Assembly: GCF_000745015.1 (NCBI RefSeq)
Contig: NZ_JQNA01000001.1
Span: 992,001-1,056,000, forward strand
Direction: 5' to 3'
Origin: Burkholderia sp. 9120
Lineage (GTDB): Bacteria > Pseudomonadota > Gammaproteobacteria > Burkholderiales > Burkholderiaceae
Length of the DNA stretch: 64,000 bases
Position numbers and translations under genes: made by a program. The notes below the pieces were generated by a model, which was not told where the DNA came from, did not search any database, and saw nothing but the letters and a program-made list of their open reading frames with translations. Shown piece by piece: positions 9,320 to 17,117 of the stretch; position 1 is the first letter of the stretch; each line of letters opens with the position of its first letter.

Positions 9320-9400
9320 TTCTGGTCCAAGGACGTTTTTGAGGCGGATAGTATTTCTTGTCCGAGGGAACTCAGTCGGTTTTCTTCCCTGGTCACTCAC

Positions 9401-9466
9401 ATTGGACATGGAAGTCCCTTGTCGTATAAGGCTGCGTCCAGGGTGTCCAACGTGTCCTGGATAATT
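9401..9466 (+). repeat. Module-flanking repeat, copy 3 (left end of module 2)
   Basis: Same orientation as the copy at 1795. It contains ATTGGACAT, CCCTT, ATAAGGCTG and then CGTCC-aggg-TGTCC-aacg-TGTCC. The inverted partner is at 10724-10799, and the two bracket genes 9541-10236 and 10279-10701. The start of the gap after PAAR (9320-9400) has no gene. Confidence 0.7.
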
Positions 9467-9540
9467 CGTGTCTACTTGCATGCGAGTGTTGGCCAAAGTC
9501 CGCAATAGAAAAGGTTGCTGTCCCTTCTCGGGAGATCGAC

Positions 9541-10236
9541 ATGAAGTGCTGGATATGTGGAGACGAGGGCACAACGGGTGAACATTTGGTTAAAGCTTCC
9601 GATCTGAGGCGATATTTCGGGTCGGTTTCGCAGAAGATGCCACTGTTCTATCACACGTCTAAGCATCACAACGTTCGGCTAGGAAGCACGAATGCTGACC
9701 GTCTCAAATCAAAAGCGCTTATCTGCAATCGCTGCAATAGTAGCCTTACACAGCCGTATGACCGCGCGTGGGAGCGCTTCTCTGCATACCTAGAACAACG
9801 ATTTGCGCAGTCACCGAATCTTGGTTACGTCGATCTTGGCCGTGTTTTTCCGGCGCACAGCAAGCGTTCGGCGGTCGACTTGCAACTATACTTTGTAAAA
9901 TTATTTGGATGCCGAATTGTTGAGGAAAGTGTTCCAATCGACACAACATCGTTTGCTGACGCGCTCATCAATCGGAAAGTGCTGAACAGCATCTATTTGG
10001 GCTTTGCGTTGCTGCCAGACGGAACCGGCAAGAGGGTGGCCGGTGTTACACCTATTCAGGGGTTGGACTTTAACGGCGTTGTGCGATATGCGACGTGGCT
10101 TTATTCTATCGGCGATGTCAGCGTTTTTGTGACTTACTCTGAGCTACCGAAGCTAACCAGGTCAGTGCGATGGTGGCGGCCTACTCGTCATGGCCGCACC
10201 GTTCCGCTTACGAACACAACTCGATGGCACTATTGA
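9541..10236 (+). CDS. HNH-endonuclease-like protein
   Basis: A 231-residue protein. Its N-terminus has the layout of a zinc-stabilised HNH (treble-clef) nuclease: CWIC at residues 3-6, GEHLVKASD with the candidate catalytic His near 15, then LICNRCNSSLT near 62 with the second CxxC and the conserved Asn. The C-terminal ~150 residues are unassigned. A GGGAGA ribosome binding site precedes the ATG. It shares module 2 with the membrane protein at 10279. HNH proteins of this size occur in defence, homing and restriction contexts; which of these applies here cannot be told. Confidence 0.6.
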   Translation: MKCWICGDEGTTGEHLVKASDLRRYFGSVSQKMPLFYHTSKHHNVRLGSTNADRLKSKALICNRCNSSLTQPYDRAWERFSAYLEQRFAQSPNLGYVDLGRVFPAHSKRSAVDLQLYFVKLFGCRIVEESVPIDTTSFADALINRKVLNSIYLGFALLPDGTGKRVAGVTPIQGLDFNGVVRYATWLYSIGDVSVFVTYSELPKLTRSVRWWRPTRHGRTVPLTNTTRWHY

Positions 10237-10278
10237 TGGCATCTCATCTTTACTCGTGACATAAAAGGAAAAGCCAAC

Positions 10279-10701
10279 ATGACCGCCGCCATATTTTCGT
10301 TTTTCGGCGTCATCATAGGTGCCCTTCTTCAGTATTTCTTTACTCGGCACCTCGATCGGCAGAAGCATCATAGGGAACTGCGGACGCAGGCGTATACCGA
10401 TTACCTGAAATGTGTGTCCGAGCACGCTAACTTGCGGACGCCGCGTGATTCTCCCGAAGGACGTGACCTCGGGTTCAGAACGGCGGATGCAAAATGCCGT
10501 ATCTGCCTATATGGATCGCCTATCGTTGTTCGTGCATTCGCAACGTTTGAGCGACTTGGTGCGACGATGAACACCAAGGAACAGCGAACGGCATTTACTC
10601 AGATGGTTCTGGAAATGAGAAGCGATTCAGCATACAACGGGCACGTTGAGTTGGCCGAGCTCGAAGCCGTTCTTCTCGGATATGAGGCAAAGGTGATGTA
10701 G
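10279..10701 (+). CDS. Small membrane-anchored protein of unknown function
   Basis: A 140-residue protein with one N-terminal hydrophobic helix (residues ~4-22, IFSFFGVIIGALLQYFF) followed by a basic helix (RHLDRQKHHRELRTQAYTDY) and a helical cytoplasmic part. The AAGGAAA ribosome binding site is good. It lies 42 nt after the HNH-like gene in the same orientation, so both are probably transcribed together. Single-helix anchors with a coiled helical tail are common in defence-like islands, but no function can be assigned. Confidence 0.6.
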   Translation: MTAAIFSFFGVIIGALLQYFFTRHLDRQKHHRELRTQAYTDYLKCVSEHANLRTPRDSPEGRDLGFRTADAKCRICLYGSPIVVRAFATFERLGATMNTKEQRTAFTQMVLEMRSDSAYNGHVELAELEAVLLGYEAKVM

Positions 10702-10723
10702 CCTAAAGCGCAGATTGTGATTC

Positions 10724-10799
10724 ACCCCGGGCACGTTCGACACCCAAGACACAGCTTTATCCGACAAGGGTTCAGCCTGTCTGGGGTAGATGTCCAACG
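10724..10799 (-). repeat. Module-flanking repeat, copy 4 (right end of module 2)
   Basis: Inverted relative to copy 3. Read on the minus strand it gives GTTGGACATCTACCCCAGAC, then AGGCTGAACCC, then the three-box part TGTCT-tggg-TGTCG-aacg-TGCCC, the most diverged set. It is a near-complete inverted match of the copy at 10952-11031. Beyond its outer edge, 10809-10880 resembles 15006-15092 outside copy 6. Confidence 0.75.
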
Positions 10800-10951
10800 A
10801 TGATTGTTGTCCGAGGTCGGACAGAAAGACAGAATGGCTTACCCACCCCACCGCTTTCTAGCTCATGGCCTGCACAGGTGCCCGAGCCAGGCAGCGACAA
10901 CTCAACATGTCGAGCGGAACTGTTCGCGTGTCCGGGCAGGGCAAGTAATCA

Positions 10952-11031
10952 AGTTGGACATTTACCCCAGACAGGCTGAAACCCTTCTCAGGCAAGAGGG
11001 TGTCCAGGGTGTCCGACGTGTCCGGGGAATT
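10952..11031 (+). repeat. Module-flanking repeat, copy 5 (left end of module 3)
   Basis: The best-preserved copy. It begins GTTGGACATTTACCCCAGAC, continues AGGCTGAAACCCTT, and ends with TGTCC-aggg-TGTCC-gacg-TGTCC-GGGG. It faces the AlbA_2 gene, whose start is 78 nt further on. It pairs with the inverted copy at 14899-14972 around six genes. Confidence 0.75.
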
Positions 11032-11108
11032 TGGCATGTTGTATCGGCATGTCGCTAACTTTGAGTTCTACGCATCGACCGGAAGATTTCAGTTAAAGGC
11101 ATACATTT

Positions 11109-11810
11109 ATGACCGACGACGAACTTATCCAACGCATTGCGACTCAGGAGGACAACTTTGTCGAACGCAAGCCACCGGGTGTTAACAGGTCGGAAATAAG
11201 GCAAACGTTGAGCGCGTTCGCCAACTCGGTGCCGTCAGATCGCACTGCGGTTTTATTTATCGGAGTCCACGACAGAACTGGCAAGATTATTGGCGTGCCG
11301 GTAGATCAAACGGACTCGAAACAGAAGTTGATCCGCGAAATCGCTGAGAAGGACTGTTACCCACCTATCAAGACAGTCACATGTCGCGTGCTCGCCCAAG
11401 ACGGGCTGCATATCGTGGCAGTCATGGTGTCAGCTAGTGAGGATCGGCCGCACTTCACAGGGCCGGCCTATGTGCGTCGGGGATCGGAGTCGGTAAATGC
11501 ATCACCGGAATTGTTCAAAGAGCTGATTGCTGGACGCAGCAGCAAAGTGAGGGCAATCCTCGACATGCGTGGCCGCACGATATCGTTTCAAAGCATTGGG
11601 CACAAGATCGGAGACACAAGCGTTGTCTCAGACGTTGGGTTTAGACAAGGCGGCGAGTGCGTTGTTGAGGCGTGTGATATGCACGTCGTCCACTTGAACA
11701 TCCTCAATAACGGAATGGCTGGACGGTCCGTGGCCGAGCCCATCGAGCATGTGGAAGTCAACTATGATTACGTCAAGCACCGTCCGATGCTGGTTGTGCG
11801 AGGGCGATAG
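11109..11810 (+). CDS. Schlafen/AlbA_2-domain protein
   Basis: A 233-residue protein whose first ~140 residues match the AlbA_2 (Schlafen AAA_4-type) domain: ETQEDNFVERKP-like start, then REIRQTLSAFANS-like helix, VLFIGVHDRTGKIIGV, and a PHFTGPAYVRRGSESVNAS end. Known members are putative nucleic-acid-binding regulators or parts of defence systems. The C-terminal ~90 residues form an unassigned beta-rich domain (GECVVEACDMHVVHLNI). It is first of three genes on the plus strand inside module 3, 24 nt before the next. Catalytic function, if any, cannot be read from the sequence. Confidence 0.75.
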   Translation: MTDDELIQRIATQEDNFVERKPPGVNRSEIRQTLSAFANSVPSDRTAVLFIGVHDRTGKIIGVPVDQTDSKQKLIREIAEKDCYPPIKTVTCRVLAQDGLHIVAVMVSASEDRPHFTGPAYVRRGSESVNASPELFKELIAGRSSKVRAILDMRGRTISFQSIGHKIGDTSVVSDVGFRQGGECVVEACDMHVVHLNILNNGMAGRSVAEPIEHVEVNYDYVKHRPMLVVRGR

Positions 11811-11834
11811 CCTAGAATCGGGAGAAACGCGAGC

Positions 11835-12614
11835 ATGGTCACGACGGTTACCTTCGATGCGAATACACTGGCAAAAATTAACGAGCATGCCGCAGTCGTT
11901 TCGGCTTTAGGCGATGGACGCATCAAGGGCTATTTTTCTCAAACATATCGAAGTCTAGAAGGAATTCAGAAGAAAGACCGAGCGGAGATGCTGGCAAAGA
12001 CGAACATCGTAAGCCGATCTACGTCGCCGGACAAACAGACTGCGAATATTACGATCGAAGTCCGCCACTATCGACCACCGCTAGATGAGAAATATGAGGC
12101 CGCCGTGCAGGAAGCGCTGAGCCTAGGTCTGCGAGCTCTTCGTGGACCCGCTCGCTGGGTTGACGGTTTGAACGTGAAAGACCCCAACCAATCCTTTTAC
12201 GTGGTCGAGACGATTCAAGAGATGGTGGCTCATCGCGAGAGGGTGAATGAAGTTGCCACTGCTATCGAAATGCGCGGCGTTGGGCGCGCGATCGCTTTGA
12301 GGCTAGGCAATCAATACAACGCTTCAGACGGTGTGACGGCAGATAACCCTAAGCTTTGGCTTGAGGGCCTTGGTCATGCTAAAACCAAGGCACAACGAAA
12401 GGTGGTCGCCAAGGCGATTGCCGAGTGGTCGGATGGCGATGGCATTGCTTCGCATGTTGGCTACGGTATCGACCTATACTGTTCCGATGACTTCGGACAC
12501 AATGCGGGTAGTCCGACGATAATGAGCCTCGAAAACCGTGCGTGGCTATCGTCAGCTTACGGCGTCGCCTTTGTGACGCTGTCTGAATTGGCGGAACAGC
12601 TGGATGGCAGATAG
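11835..12614 (+). CDS. Possible PIN-like protein of unknown function
   Basis: A 259-residue soluble protein. The N-terminal VTFDANTLAKI, the central VVETIQEM, and the C-terminal GIDLYCSDDFGHNAG followed by FVTLSELAEQL are arranged like the acidic residues and the last strand/helix of PIN-type RNases (first Asp after a hydrophobic strand, a middle Glu, a late Asp pair). This is pattern reading only; the long middle segment is unusual for small PIN toxins. A GGGAGA ribosome binding site precedes the ATG. It lies between the AlbA_2 gene and 12671-13219, probably in one operon. Confidence 0.55.
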   Translation: MVTTVTFDANTLAKINEHAAVVSALGDGRIKGYFSQTYRSLEGIQKKDRAEMLAKTNIVSRSTSPDKQTANITIEVRHYRPPLDEKYEAAVQEALSLGLRALRGPARWVDGLNVKDPNQSFYVVETIQEMVAHRERVNEVATAIEMRGVGRAIALRLGNQYNASDGVTADNPKLWLEGLGHAKTKAQRKVVAKAIAEWSDGDGIASHVGYGIDLYCSDDFGHNAGSPTIMSLENRAWLSSAYGVAFVTLSELAEQLDGR

Positions 12615-12670
12615 ACCAACGTTTTCAGCCGTCAACGCGTCGTAGCCTGATTGATCTGGGGGATTGAGCA

Positions 12671-13219
12671 GTGACGCTCGCGCCTTCCTTAACATCACCG
12701 GCAGCGCTGTTTCGCAAACTTGAACGCGAGTCGTATCGAACTTACCATTCCCGTAGCCGCGTTCATAAGGCGGATCACTTTTTCAACTTCTGCGTCACAG
12801 CGCATGCTATGCGCGACTATGTCCTAGAACACTTGGGAAAGATCCAGGCGCGGGACAAAGAGCCGTTCCACGCGCAATGGAACACCGAACCTCTGCTTGT
12901 GGCTGTGAGGGACATCGCTAATTCATCAAAACACTTCGAGCTTCGTGACAGGACATCAGGCCAGCGTAAGGCCGCGGCCACAATGAGAGTTCGTCACCGG
13001 AAGTCGAAATTTATCGAGGTCTACACGAATGGGGAAGGAAGATTCGATTTAGTAGCAACCGAGGGACAAGATATAAGCGTCAAGCTATCGGACAGGACAA
13101 CATTGCCACTGCACGAATTCACTCATGGGATCATGAACTACTGGCGGGACTACCTGCGCCAGCATGGAATCAAAGTCCGACGCCAGCCCTTGTCACAACT
13201 TATCGGTAGTGTCGCCTAG
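12671..13219 (+). CDS. Hypothetical helical protein
   Basis: A 182-residue protein with a GTG start. Most of it appears helical (FRKLERESYRTYHSRSRVHK; FFNFCVTAHAMRDYVLEHLG). A motif VRDIANSSKHFELRD near residue 80 resembles conserved blocks in HEPN-like or abortive-infection-like helical proteins, but a defining R-x4-6-H catalytic motif is not obvious. It is the third plus-strand gene of module 3, 57 nt after the PIN-like gene. The function is unknown. Confidence 0.55.
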   Translation: MTLAPSLTSPAALFRKLERESYRTYHSRSRVHKADHFFNFCVTAHAMRDYVLEHLGKIQARDKEPFHAQWNTEPLLVAVRDIANSSKHFELRDRTSGQRKAAATMRVRHRKSKFIEVYTNGEGRFDLVATEGQDISVKLSDRTTLPLHEFTHGIMNYWRDYLRQHGIKVRRQPLSQLIGSVA

Positions 13220-13269
13220 CTATGAAATCATAGATGCCCGTGAACCTGTCGCCGAATACGACTTCACAA

Positions 13270-14022
13270 TCAGGTTGTCGCCTCTCGATTCGGTGCCTTC
13301 GCAACGTCGCTGTCTGACTCTTGAATCTGGGCTGCACGCAGGCGACGAGCATCCCTGTCTATCCACAGATCGCAGTGCACGTCATTGCAATCTATGTCCT
13401 GTGCCAGAACCCGAAAATGTAATCGTGATGGGCTTGGAACCTTGCATCGATTCCCACCGAACGCGGCACCCGTAGGTCCGCTCAAGTTGATATCGGGATC
13501 ATCTGAGTTCGGTGGCTTGCGAGAAAACCAGTAACCGAAGTGGACGTATTTCTTGGACTCTGGCGGGAGGTCAAATTGTTCCACATAGCGCGGCTGAATC
13601 GATCCGTCTGCCTGCGGTGCATTTATAACGTAGGCCATGCAGTCCTTCAGATGCGCGCTCGATCGGTTCTTTACGACTGCTGTCACGTTATAGCCCTTGA
13701 TATCTTCGTTGAAGGTGAAGTTCGGCGAACGAAGCTCGTCCGTGATTGTCACCTTGAGCGGTTTTACCATCCTGTAAGCCTTGATTCCAGTCAACAGGAT
13801 CGCTACCAGCAGAGCTACTAACCAACTAACTACTGCCACCGCCAAGCCGTTTTCGATCTGATTCGGTATCGCGCCGATACCCATACGCTTAAGGATATAA
13901 CCGAGGAGCACCGCACTAACGACAGTTGGCCAGCCGAAGGTCTGCCCCGTAGCGTCTCGAACTGCGAAGCGACACCATTCCCGCAGAAAGCGCTTAAGTT
14001 TGTTCTTGTCCATTCCGCTCAC
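13270..14022 (-). CDS. Membrane protein of unknown function
   Basis: A 250-residue protein with two hydrophobic helices near residues 28-45 (WPTVVSAVLLGYILKRMG) and 53-75 (NGLAVAVVSWLVALLVAILLTG). After them comes a ~150-residue soluble domain that looks beta-rich (KVTITDELRSPNFTFNEDIKGY; NVTAVVKNRSSAHLKDC), possibly immunoglobulin-like. Its start overlaps the stop of the upstream gene 14019-14468 by 4 nt, so the two are coupled. It converges with the plus-strand trio of module 3. It is the third membrane protein carried by one of the repeat-bounded modules. Confidence 0.6.
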   Translation of the reverse strand: MSGMDKNKLKRFLREWCRFAVRDATGQTFGWPTVVSAVLLGYILKRMGIGAIPNQIENGLAVAVVSWLVALLVAILLTGIKAYRMVKPLKVTITDELRSPNFTFNEDIKGYNVTAVVKNRSSAHLKDCMAYVINAPQADGSIQPRYVEQFDLPPESKKYVHFGYWFSRKPPNSDDPDINLSGPTGAAFGGNRCKVPSPSRLHFRVLAQDIDCNDVHCDLWIDRDARRLRAAQIQESDSDVAKAPNREATT

Positions 14023-14468
14023 GTTCGTCGCGGGACACCGTTGCTCATCAATCCAGCTTCAAGATTACTGAACCTCGCCCACACATCGTCTCGATATGCA
14101 TTTTGCATCGGATCGTGTGCAATACCTTGCCTGAACAGGCGTTCCTCTTCCACTAGACTCGTTGCAATAGCAATGCACCATTCAACGGCATATTCGGCCT
14201 CGTCTTGCAGCACGTCATCGACGCGATTGAAGTTTATGGCTCGGCATGCCCGAGTCCACCAGCGTTCCAGGCGTGTATATTCGTCTCGGGCCTCTGGCTT
14301 CGTTAGCGCCGTGCCGTCCACCTTGTATCTATGCAGTAGATCAAGAGCTTCTTCGCGTAGGCGCCGTTTCGCGAGGTCTTCCTCGTGATGCTCTTTGCAT
14401 AGACCGCCAGCATACGGACTCTCATAACATCCGAATCTGGTGCATTGGGGCAGTTTTCTTCGCGTCAT
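14019..14468 (-). CDS. Small zinc-finger-like hypothetical protein
   Basis: A 149-residue protein. The first 30 residues hold a cysteine/histidine set (CTRFGCYESPYAGGLCKEHH) that could bind one zinc, as in HNH-associated or nucleic-acid-binding fingers. The remainder is acidic and helical (LVEEERLFRQGIAHDPMQNAY). It overlaps the next gene by ATGA and follows 14510-14815 by 41 nt, so the three minus-strand genes of module 3 probably form one operon. There is no functional assignment. Confidence 0.55.
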   Translation of the reverse strand: MTRRKLPQCTRFGCYESPYAGGLCKEHHEEDLAKRRLREEALDLLHRYKVDGTALTKPEARDEYTRLERWWTRACRAINFNRVDDVLQDEAEYAVEWCIAIATSLVEEERLFRQGIAHDPMQNAYRDDVWARFSNLEAGLMSNGVPRRT

Positions 14469-14509
14469 CGGTTGTTACTGGGCAGTATCGGGGTGGGGCC
14501 AGTCGATTG

Positions 14510-14815
14510 CTAGAACTCGGGTAGGTTATCGAGGTTGTCCACTAGCTTGTTGTCATTCACCGTTTTGAGATAGTCAGTCCCATTGAGCCGTATGACATAA
14601 ACTTGCTTCCCTTTGTCCCAATTACCTTGGGCATTCTTGTAAATTGTGACGAAGGTGGTGCCACTTTGGATTGCTGCAACGATATCTTGGCGGGTATGCT
14701 CACTGGTTTGGCCTACAGAGTCGCCATTATCCACGGCGATGCGCAGGCGATTGATGTGAGTGTGTTGCTGGTTGAATTGAACCCCGTAAATCAGGTAATC
14801 GGCCCACTTCGGCAT
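14510..14815 (-). CDS. DUF3892-type protein
   Basis: A 101-residue protein matching the DUF3892 pattern: an opening YLIYGVQFN strand, ITRLRI-like segment with HINRLRI, a helix RQDIVAAIQSG, then FVTIYKN, VYVIRLNGTDYLKT and the typical ending DNLDNLPEF. The family is short, widespread and of unknown function. The GGAGA ribosome binding site is clear. It is first in the minus-strand operon of module 3, 84 nt from the flanking repeat at 14899-14972. Confidence 0.7.
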   Translation of the reverse strand: MPKWADYLIYGVQFNQQHTHINRLRIAVDNGDSVGQTSEHTRQDIVAAIQSGTTFVTIYKNAQGNWDKGKQVYVIRLNGTDYLKTVNDNKLVDNLDNLPEF

Positions 14816-14898
14816 GGCGGTCTCCGTTTATGGTTTTTGCCAGTCTAGTATCGCCCCAGCGGTTCGTCTAGAGGAATACGCGCCGAAAAGGCATTTGT

Positions 14899-14972
14899 GG
14901 CCGGACGCGTTGGACACCACGGACACAGCCTTATTTGAAGGGGTTTCAGCCGTCCTGGGTAGGTGTCCAGCG
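14899..14972 (-). repeat. Module-flanking repeat, copy 6 (right end of module 3)
   Basis: Inverted relative to copy 5. On the minus strand it reads TGGACACCTACCCAGGACGG, CTGAAACCCC, ATAAGGCTG, then TGTCC-gtgg-TGTCC-aacg-CGTCC-ggcc. With 10952-11031 it brackets genes 11109-14815. Confidence 0.75.
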
Positions 14973-14997
14973 AAAAAAGCCCACCGCGAAGGTGGGC
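14973..14997 (-). terminator. Rho-independent terminator
   Basis: On the minus strand GCCCACC, a TTCGC loop and GGTGGGC are followed by TTTTTT. It would end transcripts from gene 15164-16108, and it sits at the outer edge of repeat copy 6. The rest of the gap to 15163 holds DNA resembling 10809-10880. Confidence 0.7.
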
Positions 14998-15163
14998 AAA
15001 ACTGCGTCCGAGGCGACTCGCAGTTACAACACGGCACCAAATAGACAGAACGGCTTACCCACTGTTTTCTAGCTCATGGCCTGCACGGGTGGCCGCTTCG
15101 AAAACCGTGGATAAGCTGTTCAAAATGGAACAACCGTCGCGATTGTCTGTTGGCTGCCGCCGA

Positions 15164-16108
15164 TCACGCGAGTTCGCGAATTAACTCACAGATGCTTGCG
15201 GCAGTATTCCCACGCATTTCTTTCGTGATCGGGACTTTCTTGCCACCGCTCATCATCGCGTAGGCGACAGAATCGGTCATGCTGAGATAGCCACCTTTGC
15301 CGGATCGTTGCGAAGCTTCCCAGCCGAAATCGTAGACGTCTTTGTAGCTCAGGGATTGACTGCCCCAGCGGATGCCGACACCTGGTTCAATGACGATCGT
15401 ATGGTCTCGCCAGTTGAGGCGATGAACCACCAGCATCGGCGTCAGAACCGCGACGGGCATCAGCAGGATGCCAACGAGCAGGTTGTCGTTGACGGCCACA
15501 AAGAAGCACGCCGCTAGTCCGGCGAGGATCACCGCAACAACAGGCACCACCGTCACGATATCGGCGGCAACGAAATTCAGCCGTCGCTGCCGGAACGTAA
15601 CCGCAACTTTGCCATCCGCCAGTTGAACTCGCTCGTATACTGGCCTAGACCCTATCCCATGCTTCGCCGCTTTATCGGAACCTCGCGACAATCGCACGAC
15701 TCCACGCACGGCCTGATAGATAAACCAGGGCACACTGGCCCAACGAAGCAGGTTCATGAGCGGAAAGTTCAGACCGAAGGGAACATAGCGATCACCGTAT
15801 CGCCCAAGGATCAGCAACGGCACGACAAACGGGAAGAAACGGAATGCCAGCCGAATGACGGCCGACGCATAGTCCAGCATCCGTTCAAGACCATCCGTGA
15901 CATCCATAGCCGGACCTGAATATGCGGCGGAACCGCTTTCGGTTTGCGGCACATTGAATCGATGCATGCCGAGTTTGAAATTGGCGGCGGCTGGTCCATC
16001 CGTTGGTAATACGCGAGCCTTGATCTGCTCATCAACGCTTCCGAGCACACCATCCTGTCCATCGATGTAGTAGCTGCCTGTCTTTGCCTGGTTGTCGTCG
16101 TTCTGCAT
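15164..16108 (-). CDS. Multi-pass membrane protein of unknown function
   Basis: A 314-residue protein with about four hydrophobic helices: near residues 87-103 (FFPFVVPLLILGRYG), 115-135 (LLRWASVPWFIYQAVRG), 185-210 (DIVTVVPVVAVILAGLAACFF) and 215-235 (LVGILLMPVAVLTPMLVV). The C-terminal ~90 residues (HTIVIEPGVGIRWGSQSLSYKDVYDFGW) resemble a PH-like domain of bacterial membrane proteins. A GGGGA ribosome binding site precedes the ATG. It lies outside the repeat-bounded modules and is downstream of the metallopeptidase-like gene on the same strand, 64 nt away. Confidence 0.6.
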   Translation of the reverse strand: MQNDDNQAKTGSYYIDGQDGVLGSVDEQIKARVLPTDGPAAANFKLGMHRFNVPQTESGSAAYSGPAMDVTDGLERMLDYASAVIRLAFRFFPFVVPLLILGRYGDRYVPFGLNFPLMNLLRWASVPWFIYQAVRGVVRLSRGSDKAAKHGIGSRPVYERVQLADGKVAVTFRQRRLNFVAADIVTVVPVVAVILAGLAACFFVAVNDNLLVGILLMPVAVLTPMLVVHRLNWRDHTIVIEPGVGIRWGSQSLSYKDVYDFGWEASQRSGKGGYLSMTDSVAYAMMSGGKKVPITKEMRGNTAASICELIRELA

Positions 16109-16172
16109 ACGGTTCCCCGATGTAAATACCCGTCGCTTCGAAGTGCGGGACAGGTAGCCGCAAGCCCAACCC

Positions 16173-17003
16173 TTACCGGGCGATGGTCATGTTGCCAATG
16201 ACAGTCATCGGCGGATTGGCATAGAGCGTTTTCAAGACGGGATAAGTTCGGTCCGTGCAAATTGCGCCGTTGCAGTTGCCACCACTTCCCTGTCCGAAAC
16301 CGTCAAAGTGATTGGTCAGGCCGAGGGCATGCACGAGCTCATGCTCAACCAGTGGCTCAAACGGCGCGCAACTGGCATTGCTGAAATCGACATCCACGTT
16401 GAACGTTGGGCGGGGGTCGATGAGCGGGCTGGAATCAACTTCAGCTTGCCAGTCAGCGGCGAGAGGCGGATCGATGGAATAGGTCGGATCAACCCACTGG
16501 CTGAAAATATTCTGACGATTTGCATACAACTGCCCGCAGTTATTCGGCTCTGATGCACTGGCAGTCGGCGGCGTCGCATTGTTGAAAATCACCCCTCGCG
16601 TGACGGATGCCGGATTTGTCGTTGCCGGAAGGCGGTTGAACACCGTTTTGCCGATCGCCGCTTCAAGATTGTTCAGGGCCGTCGTGACTGTCGCACTATT
16701 ACTCGTATCCAGAAACGGAATCAGACCGTCGCGTTCAATGTTCCAGCGATACGAGTGCAGACCATCTACGCCGCCCTTGAAGGGGTTCCCAATCGCGCCG
16801 TATGCACCGGACGTATCCCAGATGGGCGTGTTAGTCGTCGTGCCCTGGCTGGTCGCAATGTCAGCGCGGATTTGTGAGTCCGTCGGAACAACCATCGCAG
16901 GCGTGCTGTTGGTCGCCGAGTTCGTTTGGTTGTTGTCGCCGCCACCGCCGCCACAAGCGGCCAGCGAAGCCGCTATCACTGCTGCTGTTAATTTGCCTCG
17001 CAT
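16173..17003 (-). CDS. Lipoprotein with metallopeptidase HExxH motif
   Basis: A 276-residue protein with a lipoprotein signal (VIAASLAAC, lipid-modified Cys near residue 17) and then a glycine/asparagine-rich linker. Near residue 235 it has VEHELVHALGLTNHF, an HExxH zinc-peptidase motif followed by a Gly as in metzincin-like families, though the third ligand is not in the standard HExxHxxGxxH place. Paired cysteines (SEPNNCGQLY; NASCAPFEP; GGNCNGAICTD) suggest disulfides, consistent with the periplasm or surface. It is divergent from the XRE regulator at 17118, and their shared intergenic region holds a palindrome, so its expression is probably controlled by that regulator. Confidence 0.7.
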   Translation of the reverse strand: MRGKLTAAVIAASLAACGGGGGDNNQTNSATNSTPAMVVPTDSQIRADIATSQGTTTNTPIWDTSGAYGAIGNPFKGGVDGLHSYRWNIERDGLIPFLDTSNSATVTTALNNLEAAIGKTVFNRLPATTNPASVTRGVIFNNATPPTASASEPNNCGQLYANRQNIFSQWVDPTYSIDPPLAADWQAEVDSSPLIDPRPTFNVDVDFSNASCAPFEPLVEHELVHALGLTNHFDGFGQGSGGNCNGAICTDRTYPVLKTLYANPPMTVIGNMTIAR

Positions 17004-17071
17004 ATCGCACCCGTATTTTTTGTGGATCGGATAAGCACTGCACTAACCATGCTCGGGCGGATAATAACGCA

Positions 17072-17092
17072 AATAGGCCAAAATGGCCTATT
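17072..17092. promoter_or_regulatory. Palindromic operator between metallopeptidase gene and XRE regulator
   Basis: A perfect inverted repeat: AATAGGCCA, a 3-nt spacer AAA, TGGCCTATT. It lies in the 114-bp divergent intergenic region, 25 nt before the regulator ATG. This is the expected place and size for the binding site of a small XRE dimer controlling itself and the divergent gene. Confidence 0.65.
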
Positions 17093-17117
17093 CAGATGTA
17101 GCAGGGAGCATTGCGGC

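Noticed and set aside
1795..14972. Repeats of the left island as integron attC sites
   Set aside because: Copies contain GTTGGAC near the outer edge and GTCCAAC inside, the reverse order of the attC RYYYAAC...GTTRRRY pattern, and orientations alternate instead of all pointing one way. No integron integrase is present.
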